Shown piece after piece: positions 1-11,250 of a stretch of 64,000 nucleotides of DNA. How positions within the stretch are numbered: position 1 is the first letter of the stretch; every line of letters begins with the position of its first letter. Source of the stretch: Roseburia sp. 1XD42-34 (lineage in GTDB: Bacteria; Bacillota; Bacilli; Bacillales; Amphibacillaceae); the NCBI RefSeq assembly GCF_009917385.1, contig NZ_QWLJ01000010.1, positions 1 to 64,000 on the forward strand. Reading direction: 5' to 3'. Below the pieces are notes generated by a model, which had not been told where the DNA came from, did not search any database, and saw nothing but the letters and a program-made list of their open reading frames with translations. Position numbers and translations under genes: made by a program.

Positions 1-13
1 AACAAGAGGTTAA

Positions 14-271
14 GAAATTACTCTAATCAAACGAGATGGTGGCGGTTATTTTCCACCACCACATTTGACAGAGAACCAGATTTTTCCTGTAATAACCTGT
101 GGCTCGTTTCATCCATTAGATAATAACTTTTCTGACTGTGCCTCTACTGCACTTTCACTTTACAGAGAAAAACTAGAGAAAACTCGTGAGCAAATAAGTA
201 ATCTAAAGGAAGTTGAAAATGAGTTAGAAAACTTAATTGATTTTTGGACCCAATGTAGAAAATCGGCGTAA
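14..271 (+). pseudogene. C-terminal fragment of a regulator, probably MerR-type
   Basis: The open frame runs from just after a stop near base 11 to the stop at 269-271, with no credible start and no DNA-binding domain. The TTG at 65 is a possible but unsupported start. The last 45 or so residues form a charged helix with regularly spaced Leu (EKLEKTREQISNLKEVENEL), which resembles the C-terminal dimerisation helix of MerR-family regulators; that assignment is an inference from pattern. The gene lies 15 bases before a broken MFS transporter, a common MerR/efflux pairing. The N-terminal part is outside the window or lost by frameshift. Confidence 0.4.
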
Positions 272-286
272 AGGTAGTGATATAAA

Positions 287-1452
287 ATGAATTACCGAAT
301 TTTTATTTTAGTCATAGGTACTTTCATTATTGGTACAGATGATTTTGTTATTGCCGGTTTATTACCTCATATCTCTGATGAGATGAATGTTACAATTGCC
401 GTGGCGGGCCAGTTGGTGACTGCATTTGCTATTGCTTATGCTATAGGAGCCCCCATTTTTGGCACGCTTACTATGAATTTGCCATTAAAAACACTTTTAG
501 TTGTATCTATGTTGGTATTCGCAATTGCAAACGCACTTTCTGCAATAGTGACTTCTTTTGAAATGGCTCTTTTTCACAAGAGTTTTAGCCGCTCCGGCAG
601 CTACTATATTTACACCATTAGCAATGACTACATCTACTAGTTTAGTATCTGGCAAAATGAGAGGAAAAGCATTGTCATTTATATTAGCAGGTATAACGAT
701 GGGATTGGTTTGAGGGCTCCTATCGGGACGTGGATCGGAAATGTCATGAACTTGGCGTTACTCCTTTATTTTTGTTTCTGTGGTTTCTTTTATCACTGTA
801 ATAGGAGTCTTACTATTTTTACCTAAATTTGAAAGAGAAGCTGAACCTAAGTATTATGGAAAGATTAAAAGGCTTCAATAAAATAATTTTATTAACATTA
901 TGTGTAAATATTATTGGTACTACTGGTGGCTTCATGACTTATACCTATATAGCTCCTATCATTACAGGTATTACAAATATAGAGAATATAAGTGTCCTTC
1001 TTATGTTATTTGGCATAGGTGCACTTTTCGGAAATTTAGTTGGAGGTTATTTTACAGATAAGATTGGTGAACCGCAAACATTAATGCTGTCTCTTGGAAG
1101 CTTTGCAGTATTATTAGCAGCATTCTCACTTTTATCACTGCTAAATCCATCTACATTTGCAATTGTAATGGTTTCGATTGTGGCAATATTGTGGGGAATC
1201 CCTGGTTTTGGTATGAACCCTGCTCTTAATTCATTTCTGATATCTTTGAATCCTAAACAGACTCAAATGGTTTTATCATTCAGTGCTTCAGCTCTTTATA
1301 TGGGGATTGGATTAGGTGCATTTGTGGGGGGAGGTGTAATCAGTATAAGTTCGGTAGACTATGTAGGCTTAATAAGTGGTATCCTTGTCGGTATTACACT
1401 TATATTGTTTGTTGTTGTACAACAATTTTTTGTGAAAAAACAGCAGGTTTAA
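287..1452 (+). pseudogene. MFS drug/sugar efflux transporter, multiply frameshifted
   Basis: The first 95 residues read as an MFS N-terminus with helices 1-3 (start MNYRIFILVIGTFIIGTDDF). Near base 570, in a run of T, the frame shifts. The correct continuation (AAPAATIFTPLAMTT, then GKMRGKALSFILAG) lies in another frame and hits TGA near 708. Two or three more shifts follow near 710, 755 and 850. From about 865 the C-terminal half (helices 7-12, about 195 residues) is open to the stop at 1450. All parts together match one transporter of roughly 390 residues. The protein cannot be made intact, so this is a decayed gene. The substrate cannot be told. Confidence 0.85.
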
Positions 1453-1753
1453 ATAATTGAATGTTCTATTAATAATATTTGGAAATTAAACTAATTTTAA
1501 ATCCAACATCAAAGAAGTAATGATATTGGAGCTGATTTTTTTGAGCTTATAGCATATTTCTTTACTCACTAATACAACCTAAAAACCGTTGTTTGTTGGA
1601 AGTAAAAACTATATACAAACTTAGATATAGACAGCGGTTTTGGAAACAACAAAATTCAAAACCGCCATTTTCTCTTTTTTAAAACAAGATTTCGGAAGGT
1701 GTATTAAGATCGCTCTTTTTTAAGGCCACGGCGGTATAAAGGAGGATATCGCT
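1453..1753. other. non-coding spacer with an inverted repeat
   Basis: No gene is seen. An 11-base imperfect inverted repeat (AAAACCGTTGT near 1582 and ACAGCGGTTTT near 1630) could fold. A good ribosome site (AAAGGAGGATAT) at about 1739-1750 precedes the GTG at 1754. Confidence 0.4.
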
Positions 1754-2341
1754 GTGTATATTTATTTTTATCTTGATTGGATACCATTCGACATATCAAG
1801 AAATGTCTTGAAGTGTTATGGATTTATTATGGCTGTAATTTTTCAGTACACAATAGTTAATAAAATATATCAGATTTTCATGCTCAACTCACTTATGTTT
1901 AGTTGGACTTTTTTTGCATCTTGCAAATTTTTTTACGAAAGTCACTTCTATCCTTCGCATTTCATAAAAAGTCTTGTTGAAGGTTATGAAAGGGAAAATC
2001 ATCACCCACCTTTGCGGTTGCGAAGGGAGAGGAAATGCATGTTAGAACCAGATCGTGCCGAATGGCAAGTTCGCTGTGCATTTAATGCTTTTTGTAAACG
2101 TGTGTTAAAGATATTTACAAATATGTAAATTAAAGATGAATTAGATGTTCTCCAACAAGAAGTTAAGAATTTGGAAAATAACTTTCAAAAGAATGAATTT
2201 GTTATTGAGCAAGTAAAAGCTAATTCACAAAAAATGGATGGAGATATTTGGTATACACGTAGAAATTCAGACGTTGTTAAGGCATATCTTTCTTCTGAAG
2301 TTGAAATGCAAAATGTAGAAAAAAGCTCAAAAAGTACTTGA
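1754..2341 (+). pseudogene. decayed mosaic reading frame, possible integrative-element sigma-factor fragment
   Basis: A GTG start with a strong ribosome site opens a 124-codon frame ending at 2126-2128. The same frame then continues open to 2341. Residues about 95-115 (LEPDRAEWQVRCAFNAFCKR) look like the conserved start of a small sigma-70-like protein carried by clostridial and bacillar integrative elements; I recognise this from memory and cannot verify it. The segment after the stop (about 70 residues) is a charged coiled coil. The N-terminal 85 residues are not recognisable. The piece is best read as a scar of a mobile element rather than a working gene. Confidence 0.35.
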
Positions 2342-2371
2342 CTCAACCCTTTTCAATGTAAATGTTGACAG

Positions 2372-2398
2372 TTGACATCATTCAAAAAATGTGATAAT
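2372..2398 (+). promoter_or_regulatory. likely sigma-A promoter of the licH operon
   Basis: TTGACA at 2372-2377 (a second TTGACA at 2365-2370) is followed by GATAAT at 2393-2398 with an extended TG one base upstream. The spacer is short at 15 bases, and the TG motif may compensate. The transcript would begin just before the antiterminator target at 2437. Confidence 0.45.
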
Positions 2399-2436
2399 TT
2401 AAAGCTATAATTAAATAAGTTAACCTTAAAATTTGA

Positions 2437-2467
2437 GGAATGTAACCTTAATTGGGCATAACCTGAA
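2437..2467 (+). promoter_or_regulatory. RAT site: RNA target of a LicT/BglG antiterminator
   Basis: The sequence GGAATGTAAC ... GGGCATAACCTGAA keeps the key bases of the LicT/SacT ribonucleic antiterminator (GGA-TGT-AC on the left, GGCA-AACC-AA on the right). Its right half shares bases with the 5' arm of the terminator at 2462. Binding of LicT (encoded at 4047-4886) would hold the RAT hairpin and prevent the terminator from forming. Confidence 0.8.
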
Positions 2468-2517
2468 TTGATTTGAAAACGCTATACGTGCGTTTTTAAA
2501 CAGTTCGGGTTTTTTTA
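2462..2517 (+). terminator. leader terminator controlled by LicT
   Basis: CCTGAATTG (2462-2470) pairs with CAGTTCGGG (2501-2509), giving nine pairs with two G:U, followed by T7. A nested AAAACG/CGTTTT stem extends it. The terminator sits between promoter and licH, so it works as a conditional stop rather than an end-of-operon terminator. Confidence 0.8.
2473..2487 (+). promoter_or_regulatory. possible CcpA cre site
   Basis: TTGAAAACGCTATAC fits the WTGNAANCGNWNNCW cre consensus except at its last two positions. It lies downstream of the promoter, inside the terminator loop, where a roadblock cre would be plausible for a beta-glucoside operon. The evidence is the motif alone. Confidence 0.3.
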
Positions 2518-2596
2518 TTGCCCACCGCTATTCCATATATGAGGGATCGATTTTCAAAGGAAGAATGAGAGGTTTTAGTAATAGGAGGTCATTTTA

Positions 2597-3919
2597 ATGA
2601 GTAAAGACGTTAAAATTGTCACAATAGGTGGGGGGTCAAGCTATACTCCAGAATTAGTCGAAGGATTTATAAAAAGATATGATAGTTTACCAGTCCGTGA
2701 GCTTTGGCTAGTTGATATTCCAGAAGGACAAGAAAAAATGGAAATCGTTGGTGGATTAGCTAAGCGTATGATTAAAGAAGCTGGTTTGCCAATTGATGTA
2801 CACCTTACATTAGATCGCCGGGAAGCATTGAAGGATGCAGACTTTGTAACAACGCAGTTACGTGTCGGTTTACTGGAAGCACGTGCAAAAGATGAACGTA
2901 TTCCTTTAAAATATGGCGTCATTGGTCAGGAAACAAATGGGCCGGGTGGACTTTTTAAAGGTTTGAGGACAATTCCAGTTATTTTAGATATTGTTAAAGA
3001 CATGAAAGAATTATGCCCTGATGCATGGTTGATTAACTTCACCAACCCAGCAGGAATGGTGACAGAAGCAGTTCTTCGCCATAGTGATTGGAAGAAAATC
3101 ATTGGTCTATGTAACGTCCCGGTCGGAATGAAAATGGGGATTGCAGATCAATTAAGTGTTGATCCTCAGCGGATTCAAATTGATTTTGCAGGATTGAACC
3201 ATATGATTTATGGATTAAATGTCTATCTAGATGGGGAAGTTTATACCGACCAATATATTGAAAAGATTGCTTCAGGTGATGTGTCAAGTGGAACGATGAG
3301 AAATATTGTCGACTTGAAATGGGAACCAGACTTCCTGAAAGCACTCCAAGCGATTCCTTGTCCTTATCACCGTTACTACTACAAGACTAGTGAGATGTTT
3401 GAAGAAGAAAGTAAAGCAGCGGCGGAAGAAGGAACTCGAGCTGAAGTTGTTCAAAAACTAGAAAAAGATTTATTTGAGTTATATAAAGATGAAGACTTAA
3501 CGATCAAGCCTCCACAATTAGAGGAAAGAGGTGGTGCTTACTATAGTGATGCGGCCTGTAGTCTAATCGATTCTATCTATAATGATCGCAGAGATATTCA
3601 GCCTGTTAATACTATTAATAATGGAGCAATTGCAAGCATTCCAGATGACTCAGCGGTTGAAATCAATTCTGTTATTACAAAAGATGGTCCAAAACCAATC
3701 GCTATTGGCGATTTACCTGTAGCAACAAGAGGTCTTGTACAACAAATTAAATCATTTGAAAGAGTGACAGCAGAGGCTGCTGTAACCGGCAATTATCGAA
3801 CAGCACTTCTAGCAATGACCATTAATCCACTCATTCCATCTGAAACCATAGCGAAAGTAATTCTTGATGAAATGCTTGAAGCTCATCAAGAATATCTACC
3901 ACAGTTTCAGAATAATTAA
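2597..3919 (+). CDS. licH: 6-phospho-beta-glucosidase, GH4 family
   Basis: This 440-residue enzyme has normal length for GH4 and would hydrolyse phosphorylated cellobiose or other beta-glucosides in the cytosol using NAD+ and a divalent metal. The NAD-binding start (TIGGGSSYTPEL, residues about 9-20) is typical of GH4. The LCNVPVG and NHMIYG segments near residues 172 and 201 supply the Cys and His that bind the metal in this family. AATAGGAGGTC sets the ATG. It is the first gene behind the LicT-controlled leader, followed by licT and the matching PTS permease, so its substrate should be what bglP imports. The alternative name is celF/chbF type. The frame is intact. Confidence 0.9.
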   Translation: MSKDVKIVTIGGGSSYTPELVEGFIKRYDSLPVRELWLVDIPEGQEKMEIVGGLAKRMIKEAGLPIDVHLTLDRREALKDADFVTTQLRVGLLEARAKDERIPLKYGVIGQETNGPGGLFKGLRTIPVILDIVKDMKELCPDAWLINFTNPAGMVTEAVLRHSDWKKIIGLCNVPVGMKMGIADQLSVDPQRIQIDFAGLNHMIYGLNVYLDGEVYTDQYIEKIASGDVSSGTMRNIVDLKWEPDFLKALQAIPCPYHRYYYKTSEMFEEESKAAAEEGTRAEVVQKLEKDLFELYKDEDLTIKPPQLEERGGAYYSDAACSLIDSIYNDRRDIQPVNTINNGAIASIPDDSAVEINSVITKDGPKPIAIGDLPVATRGLVQQIKSFERVTAEAAVTGNYRTALLAMTINPLIPSETIAKVILDEMLEAHQEYLPQFQNN

Positions 3920-4046
3920 TGACAGATTAGAAATAGTAATGGAATAGTCAAAAGGAGTTGGGCGAAGAGCTGGTTTTAGTACTTTGTCCGCCTCATACAC
4001 TGATTGTATATCAGATTTCCTAAAATATGATTCAGGTGTGAGTAAT

Positions 4047-4886
4047 ATGAAAATCAAAAAAATATTAAACAATAATGTAGCATTGACTTATAATGAGCAG
4101 CATCAAGAAGTTGTCGTTATGGGTTTAGGCTTGGCTTTTCAGAAAAAAGAAGGCGATTCCATCGATCCAAAAAAGGTAGAAAAGATCTTTATATTGGAGC
4201 ATAAAGGTATATCTAATAAGATTGCTGAACTATTAAAAGAGATACCAGAGATTTATTTGGAATTAGCCCATCAAATTATTGAACTGGCCAAGTCTAGACT
4301 ATCCTACCAATTAGATGATTATTTATATGTCGCTTTAATTGATCATTTGAACTTTGCGGTGGAACGCCATAAACTGGGATACGATTTGAAAAATGCATTG
4401 TTATGGGAAATTAGCAAGTATTACAAACACGAATACAAAATAGCTCTAGAAGCGCTGGACATTATTAACCAAGAATTAAATATAGAATTGCCAGAAGACG
4501 AAGCGGCTTCCATCGCATTGCATTTTGTTAATAGTCAGCTTTCTGGTGAGAATATGTCAAAGACTGTTCAAGTAACGGAAATGGTCAATGACATATTAAA
4601 TATCGTTAAATATTACTTTCAAATGGACTTAGATGAAGACTCAGTCAATTATGAGCGATTTCTGACACACTTGCGCTTTTTTGCCATGCGTTTTATTCGC
4701 AAAGAAAAATTGGATGACACGTATGATGAGTTTTTATACGAGCAGATTAAAGTGAAATATGATAAAGCATATCGATGCGCAGAACGCATTGCTTCGTATA
4801 TTAAGAAGGATTATAACTGGTCCATTTCACATGATGAAATATTATATTTAACTTTGCATATTCATCGGTTAACCAATCGAATTTAA
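4047..4886 (+). CDS. licT: BglG/LicT family transcription antiterminator
   Basis: I chose the ATG at 4047 because the family starts with the RNA-binding CAT domain (MKIKKILNNNVAL, then VVVMGLGLAFQKK), preceded by AGGTGTG; the frame is open 21 codons further up without support. The 279 residues fit CAT (1-55), PRD1 (about 65-170) and PRD2 (about 175-279). PRD1 carries a His in IDHLNFAVERH and PRD2 in LTHLRFF and LHIHR, the kinds of sites that PTS proteins phosphorylate. By family knowledge it binds the RAT RNA at 2437 when beta-glucosides are transported and lets licH-bglP-bglH be read through. It would be auto-regulated because it lies inside that operon. Confidence 0.9.
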   Translation: MKIKKILNNNVALTYNEQHQEVVVMGLGLAFQKKEGDSIDPKKVEKIFILEHKGISNKIAELLKEIPEIYLELAHQIIELAKSRLSYQLDDYLYVALIDHLNFAVERHKLGYDLKNALLWEISKYYKHEYKIALEALDIINQELNIELPEDEAASIALHFVNSQLSGENMSKTVQVTEMVNDILNIVKYYFQMDLDEDSVNYERFLTHLRFFAMRFIRKEKLDDTYDEFLYEQIKVKYDKAYRCAERIASYIKKDYNWSISHDEILYLTLHIHRLTNRI

Positions 4887-5040
4887 GTAGGTTAAAGACT
4901 TTAATGAAGAAACAAGTAATTCCCGAATGTTTTGTTAAAAGGTGTTCTTGTACTAGAGTAGTAACATTCTTGGTTGTGAAAGTGCGAACAAACTTAGTAT
5001 GAAATCATGTTTGTAAAAGCATTAGGGTTTTTATTTTAAA

Positions 5041-5283
5041 GAATAAGAAAGTATAAACCTAGGTGCTTATGGATAATGAAATAACTGAATAGTCACGTCT
5101 GGTTCCATCGCCCAGCAACTAGGCGACTTCACCCCAATCGCCTTACGGTAGGTCATCATCGGTTCGTGGTTAAGAGGAAGGCCGACTAAAAACGGGCTTG
5201 CCACCCGACGTCGGCATACTCCTGTTGCAGGAGCATGATTCCTATCACTACGTTGCTAAACGGGCGCTTACGCCTTTGTTCTA
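5041..5283 (+). repeat. intergenic repeat family A, copy 1
   Basis: This copy shares blocks in the same order with copies at 41797 and 47328: AGAAAGTATAAA at the left, CCCAGCAACTAGGCGACTTC, TCATCATCGGTTCG, and GCTAAACGGGCGCTT with CGCC at the right, ending in a GGCGC/GCGCC-type hairpin followed by T-rich bases. It fills most of the licT-bglP gap. The 150 bases between licT and the repeat show nothing else I can name. No ORF is conserved, and the blocks suggest a structured RNA or a non-autonomous element. Confidence 0.8.
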
Positions 5284-5311
5284 AAAAAAGATTAAAATTG
5301 GAGGGTTGAAA

Positions 5312-7234
5312 ATGAAATATGAGAAGTTAGCGAAAGCCATAATCGAAAATGTCGGCGGTAAAGAAAACGTGAACAGTGTTGTGCATTGTATTACTCGCTT
5401 ACGCTTTAAACTAAAAGATGAAGAAAAAGCGAATACGGAAGTGCTGGAAAACATGGATGGCGTTGTTACGGTTAGACAAAGTGGCGGGCAGTACCAAGTT
5501 GTTATAGGGAACCACGTGCCTGATGTATATAAAGCAGTTGTATCTGAAGGTGGTTTCGAATCGAATAGACCGGCAGATGACCTGGATAATAATAGTAATA
5601 AAGGTAGCTTATTGGACCGATTTATCGATATGATTTCTGGAATTTTCCAGCCAATCTTAGCTGTATTAGTAGCTTCAGGTATGATCAAAGGATTTAATGC
5701 GTTATTTATTGCGATGGATTGGCTTAGTGAAGCAAGCGGAACCTACCAAGTTCTAAATGCAATTGGAGATGCATTGTTCCACTTCTTGCCAATATTCCTA
5801 GGATATACAGCCATGAAGAAATTTGGCGGAACACCTTTCTTAGGAATGTTGATAGCGGGTGCACTAGTTTATCCAGCACTTGATCCGAGCGCTCAAGCGG
5901 GAGAGCCTTTATACACCTTATTTGCAGGTAACCTATTTGAATCACCCGTTCATATTGAATTCTTTGGTATTCCAATTATTTTAATGACGTATGCGATGTC
6001 GGTTATTCCAATTATTCTATCTACATTTTTCGCAGCAAAGCTTGAAAATTTTTTTGCGAAAATAGTACCAGACGTTGTAAAAACATTTGTCGTTCCAATG
6101 CTGACCGTTCTTATCATTATTCCATTAACCTTTATTGTCATTGGTCCAATTGCTACATGGGCAAGTCAGTTGCTCAGAGCAGGAACCATTTGGTTATATG
6201 AGCTAAGTCCTGTGGTTGCCGGAGCAGTTGTAGGCGCATTCTGGTTGGTATTTGTTATGTTTGGACTGCACTGGGGACTTGTCCCAATTGGGCTCAACAA
6301 CTTTGCTAGTCAAGGATGGGATCCGATCTTAGCATTAATGTTTGTCCATTCCTTTGCACTAGCTGGTGCTCTTACAGCAATCTGGATTAGAACGAAAAAA
6401 CAAAAGTTGAAAACACTAACCCCCCCAGCTATCATATCAGCCATCTTTGGGGTAACAGAGCCTGGTATGTACGGGATAGCCTTACCCCTTAAAAAACCAT
6501 TTATCTTCACACTAATCGCATCAGGAATTGGCGGTGCATTATTAGGACTGTTTGGTACGATTGGCTATACGATGGGTGGACTTGGAATATTCCAGTTACC
6601 TAGCTTTATCCATCCAGAAGAAGGCATGAATACTGCATTCATTGGTGCTCTTATTGCAGCTGTCGTTGGTACAGTGTTAGCTTTTGTACTGACGTACTTC
6701 TTTAGTGGTGCAAATAAAGAAAATGAAGAACCAACTCAACCAGCTCCTCAAGCAGAAGATAACACGAAACAAAATGTAACAAGTGAAGTAATAAAAAGTC
6801 CGTTAAATGGTGAAGTGTTCAAGTTAGCTGACATTTCCGATTCCGTTTTTGCATCAGGTGCGTTAGGGAAAGGTGTCGCAATCAAACCTTCAGCAGGAAA
6901 GTTGATTTCACCTGTAGCTGGTATGGTTTCTGCTTTATTTGATACACACCATGCGATTGGTATTGTAACAGAGCAGGGTGCAGAATTATTAGTTCATATT
7001 GGTATGGATACGGTTCAATTAGAAGGACAGTTCTTTAACGCATATGTTGCTCAGGGAGACAAAATAGAAAAAGGACAATTGCTCATTGAGTTTGATATAG
7101 AGTCCATTGAAAAAGCTGGCTATGATATTTTTACTCCCGTTGTTATTACAAACTTTGATCAATATACGTCCATTGAAATTGCAGAAGAGGGAACGATTCA
7201 GGTTGGGAAGCCAATTATATTTTTAGATAAATAA
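5312..7234 (+). CDS. bglP: PTS beta-glucoside transporter, fused EIIBCA
   Basis: The protein has 640 residues. The ATG at 5312 fits GGAGGG at 5300; a TTG two codons earlier is too close. EIIB occupies about residues 1-85 with phospho-Cys 26 in VVHCITRLRF. EIIC spans about 100-460 with many hydrophobic helices and the GVTEPGMYG signature near 390. EIIA is at about 490-640 with the active His in LLVHIGMDTV. It imports and phosphorylates beta-glucosides across the membrane, and its EIIB also signals to LicT in related systems. The neighbours (licT upstream, GH1 phospho-beta-glucosidase downstream) fit this. The frame is intact; a repeat element lies directly upstream. Confidence 0.93.
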   Translation: MKYEKLAKAIIENVGGKENVNSVVHCITRLRFKLKDEEKANTEVLENMDGVVTVRQSGGQYQVVIGNHVPDVYKAVVSEGGFESNRPADDLDNNSNKGSLLDRFIDMISGIFQPILAVLVASGMIKGFNALFIAMDWLSEASGTYQVLNAIGDALFHFLPIFLGYTAMKKFGGTPFLGMLIAGALVYPALDPSAQAGEPLYTLFAGNLFESPVHIEFFGIPIILMTYAMSVIPIILSTFFAAKLENFFAKIVPDVVKTFVVPMLTVLIIIPLTFIVIGPIATWASQLLRAGTIWLYELSPVVAGAVVGAFWLVFVMFGLHWGLVPIGLNNFASQGWDPILALMFVHSFALAGALTAIWIRTKKQKLKTLTPPAIISAIFGVTEPGMYGIALPLKKPFIFTLIASGIGGALLGLFGTIGYTMGGLGIFQLPSFIHPEEGMNTAFIGALIAAVVGTVLAFVLTYFFSGANKENEEPTQPAPQAEDNTKQNVTSEVIKSPLNGEVFKLADISDSVFASGALGKGVAIKPSAGKLISPVAGMVSALFDTHHAIGIVTEQGAELLVHIGMDTVQLEGQFFNAYVAQGDKIEKGQLLIEFDIESIEKAGYDIFTPVVITNFDQYTSIEIAEEGTIQVGKPIIFLDK

Positions 7235-7298
7235 AATAAAGCCTTCGGTGGAAATGCAAGTTTAAAAGCACTAACCTTGTTAGAAAAACGTAGGAAAT

Positions 7299-7958
7299 TA
7301 AAAATGATAAAAAAGTAAAACTAGTAACTATTTCATTGCTTGTATTGTTGTTATTATTAAGTGCTGTACAGATAGTTGATTCTGCTACTAAAGAGGCGGA
7401 GAAGTCAAGGTTATCAGAAAGTGAAGAGAGTCAAGAAGCTGAAGATGCTAAGACCATGACTATCAATATGTCTCTGATGGGGAAAAGCCATTTGGGTTAG
7501 TGGAGAATTCTGACGGGGGTAAGGGTTAATTTATCATTATGCAACGGTATTCATATGTTGACTGACGGAGTAGGTGGGAGACTTATTACTTCATAGATTT
7601 TAAATAATAATGGCAAATTGGATACTCTTGAAGATTAACATAAGGATACAGATACTCGTGCAACTGGACTAGCAGAAGTATTATCCGTAGTTCAGATTGC
7701 AGGTTTGATGTTATTTAGTTCAAATGAATGGGATTTCCTGGTTTAACAAACGATCAAAAAGCATATTTAATAAATGATAACCTGCGTAATGTGTTACATG
7801 CAGGGCTGAACGATGCGGAATCCAAGTGTAAGTGGGCGAATTAGGGTGTGTTATTCGGTGATGAATACGCCGCTTCCGCATATAACGCTGACATCGTAAA
7901 TCTCTTGCCGAAAGATAATGATTATGATGGTATCATAGGCGATGTAAAAACAGAATGA
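7299..7958 (+). pseudogene. GH3 beta-glucosidase-like lipoprotein, heavily decayed
   Basis: Between bglP and the GH1 gene the frames hold pieces of one ancestral protein. They are a hydrophobic signal-like start (LVTISLLVLLLLL, near 7320), DYQYVSDGEKPFGLVENSDG (near 7460), ILNNNGKLDTLED then DTRATGLAEVLSVVQIAGLM (7600-7720), and LTNDQKAYLINDNLRNVLHA (near 7745). This order matches the N-terminal 130 or so residues of secreted GH3 glucosidases of Firmicutes. At least five stops or frameshifts interrupt it, and the catalytic domain is missing apart from an unassigned tail (near 7860-7950). It would once have fed the neighbouring uptake genes by trimming oligosaccharides outside the cell. Confidence 0.7.
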
Positions 7959-8000
7959 TTTGTAGAGTAAGTTACGAAAAAAAGTTGATTTAATACTTGA

Positions 8001-9515
<1,515 letters not shown>

Positions 9516-9635
9516 TCTCTCGGGGAACCCGAAAAAAATTTATCTTGTTACTTTCAATTGTCAAGGACACTGAATAGTTGAAGGTTTTTTATTCGTCATT
9601 GATGTAAGATAAATGTAGTACAGGAGTTGGATAGG

Positions 9636-10470
9636 TTGAAAAAAATTATTTTTATGGATATTGATAGGACACTCGTCAATGATAATGGGGTGGTCCCTGA
9701 ATCAGCAAATTCTGCGGTGCAAAAAGCGAGAGAGAACGGTCATCTTATTTTTATCAGTACAGGACGGTCGAAAGCAGAACTATATGAGGATATACTGGAC
9801 ATAGGATTCGATGGCATTATTGACGCAGCTGGAGCATATATTGAAGTTGGGCAAGAAGTCATTTTACATGAAACTGTGGACCTGAAGATGTCCAGCATCT
9901 GGTCGATTATTTTAGTCAGCAAGGTATTGATTTTTATTTAGAGTCCCACGGAGGGTTATTTGCTAGTGAATACTGCAAAAAACATATACGCTCCATCATT
10001 GATAAAGTAATCGAGGAAAATCCCGAGGCGAAGGAGGAAGTTGAAAAAGGAATCCTTCCATTCCATGATGCGCTGATTGAAGGTGAAAGTTTGATAAGAG
10101 CCGACATTAACAAGATCTCTTTTTTAGGATCAGACATACCTATTGAAAAGTTAAGTGAAGAGTTTGGAACAAAATTCAATATTATTTCTAGCACCGTACC
10201 TATCTTCGGGGAAAATAGTGGAGAATTATCCGTTCCAGGTATCCATAAAGCGACAGCTATTGTAAAAGTATAGAACATTTGAAAATAAATAGAAAGAACT
10301 CATTTGCTTATGGTGATGGGATGAATGATTTGGAAATGATTCAATATGTTCACCGTGGGATTGCTATGGGAAATGCTAAAGAAGCTCTGAAGTTAGCGGC
10401 TGATGATATTACTGATACTCCTGATGAAGGTGGTATATTTAATAGTTTTGTAAAGTACGGGTTAATATAA
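9636..10470 (+). pseudogene. HAD-superfamily Cof-type sugar phosphatase, two frameshifts
   Basis: The reading begins at TTG 9636 behind AGGAG with KKIIFMDIDRTLV and runs about 80 codons. Near 9880 the frame slips, and the second part continues from about 9883 to about 10270 (FSQQGIDFYLESHGG ... IHKATAIVK). A second slip near 10270 leads to the third part with FAYGDGMNDLEMI (motif IV) and the natural end at 10470. Together they make a complete Cof/YidA-like hydrolase of about 275 residues. Motif I normally reads DxDGT; here it is DIDRT, so the catalytic loop is also changed. This was probably an accessory phosphatase of the beta-glucoside operon. Confidence 0.85.
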
Positions 10471-10514
10471 AAATTGGGCTCGCCACTCGTGAATTTTGTG
10501 ATATCTTCGTAAGT

Positions 10515-10545
10515 AAAACCCCATCTGGATGAAGATGGGGTTTTT
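10515..10545 (+). terminator. Rho-independent terminator, end of beta-glucoside operon
   Basis: AAAACCCCATCT pairs perfectly with AGATGGGGTTTT across a six-base loop and ends in T5. The flanking A and T runs would let it work in both directions. Confidence 0.9.
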
Positions 10546-10617
10546 CGGTGTTTGTATGACTCTGGATTTTAAACTACTACATTGATAGATGCATTAGTGA
10601 AGAAGAGGTTGAAGTAG

Positions 10618-11250
10618 ATGACAACTTATCAAGTCATTGATTTAGACAGTTTTCCAAGAAGAAACTATTATGAGTATTTTATGTCGACAGACACAACGTT
10701 TGAAATGACAGCAAAAATTGATGTTACTCTAGCAGTTAAAAAATGCAAAGACGAATCTATAAGTTTTTATGCTTATTCCATTTTTAATTTGACTAAATCA
10801 GTTAACGAGATTCCGAATTTGAGATATGCCCACATAGATAAGCAGTTAGTAGAACGGCAAGAATTAGTACCAACGTTTACGAACTTTAATCAAGAAACAG
10901 AATTATTTTATAGTTTATGGTTGGAAGGATTAACAAATTATAAATCCGTTGACATTGAGTACAAATAGCTTATAAAAGACTATGCAAACACAACAGATAT
11001 CGCAGCAATGGGAGGTGTTCCATCCAACGTGATAAATATTTCATCCATCCCTTGGATGCATTTTGAACATTTTTCATCTCAAGCAGCAGCTAACAAAAAT
11101 AATTTAACACCAATGATTACCCGTGGAAAGTACGAATAAGTTGACTCAAAGTTACTAATGCCAATGAATATTAAGGTTCATCATGCAACAGTAGATGGCT
11201 ATCATGTGATGTTATTTTTTGAAACACAGCAACGTGAAATGAATTGTTAA
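10618..11250 (+). pseudogene. chloramphenicol acetyltransferase type A, two in-frame stops
   Basis: One frame carries a complete CatA-like sequence of about 210 codons: start TTYQVIDLDSFPRRNYYEYF, middle NISSIPWMHFEHFSS, active-site region VHHATVDGYH. TAG at 10966 and TAA at 11137 interrupt it. It is clearly related to, but not a recent copy of, the intact gene at 12893. Point stops rather than shifts suggest it was silenced without selection. Confidence 0.88.

Noticed and set aside
4887-5040. Second RAT/LicT leader before bglP
   Set aside because: No GGA-TGT-AC ... GGCA-AACC pattern was found; the gap is mostly repeat A.
9516-9535. Terminator directly after bglH
   Set aside because: TCGGG/CCCGA is short with a three-base loop and is followed by A, not T, on the coding strand; the operon probably continued into the HAD relic.
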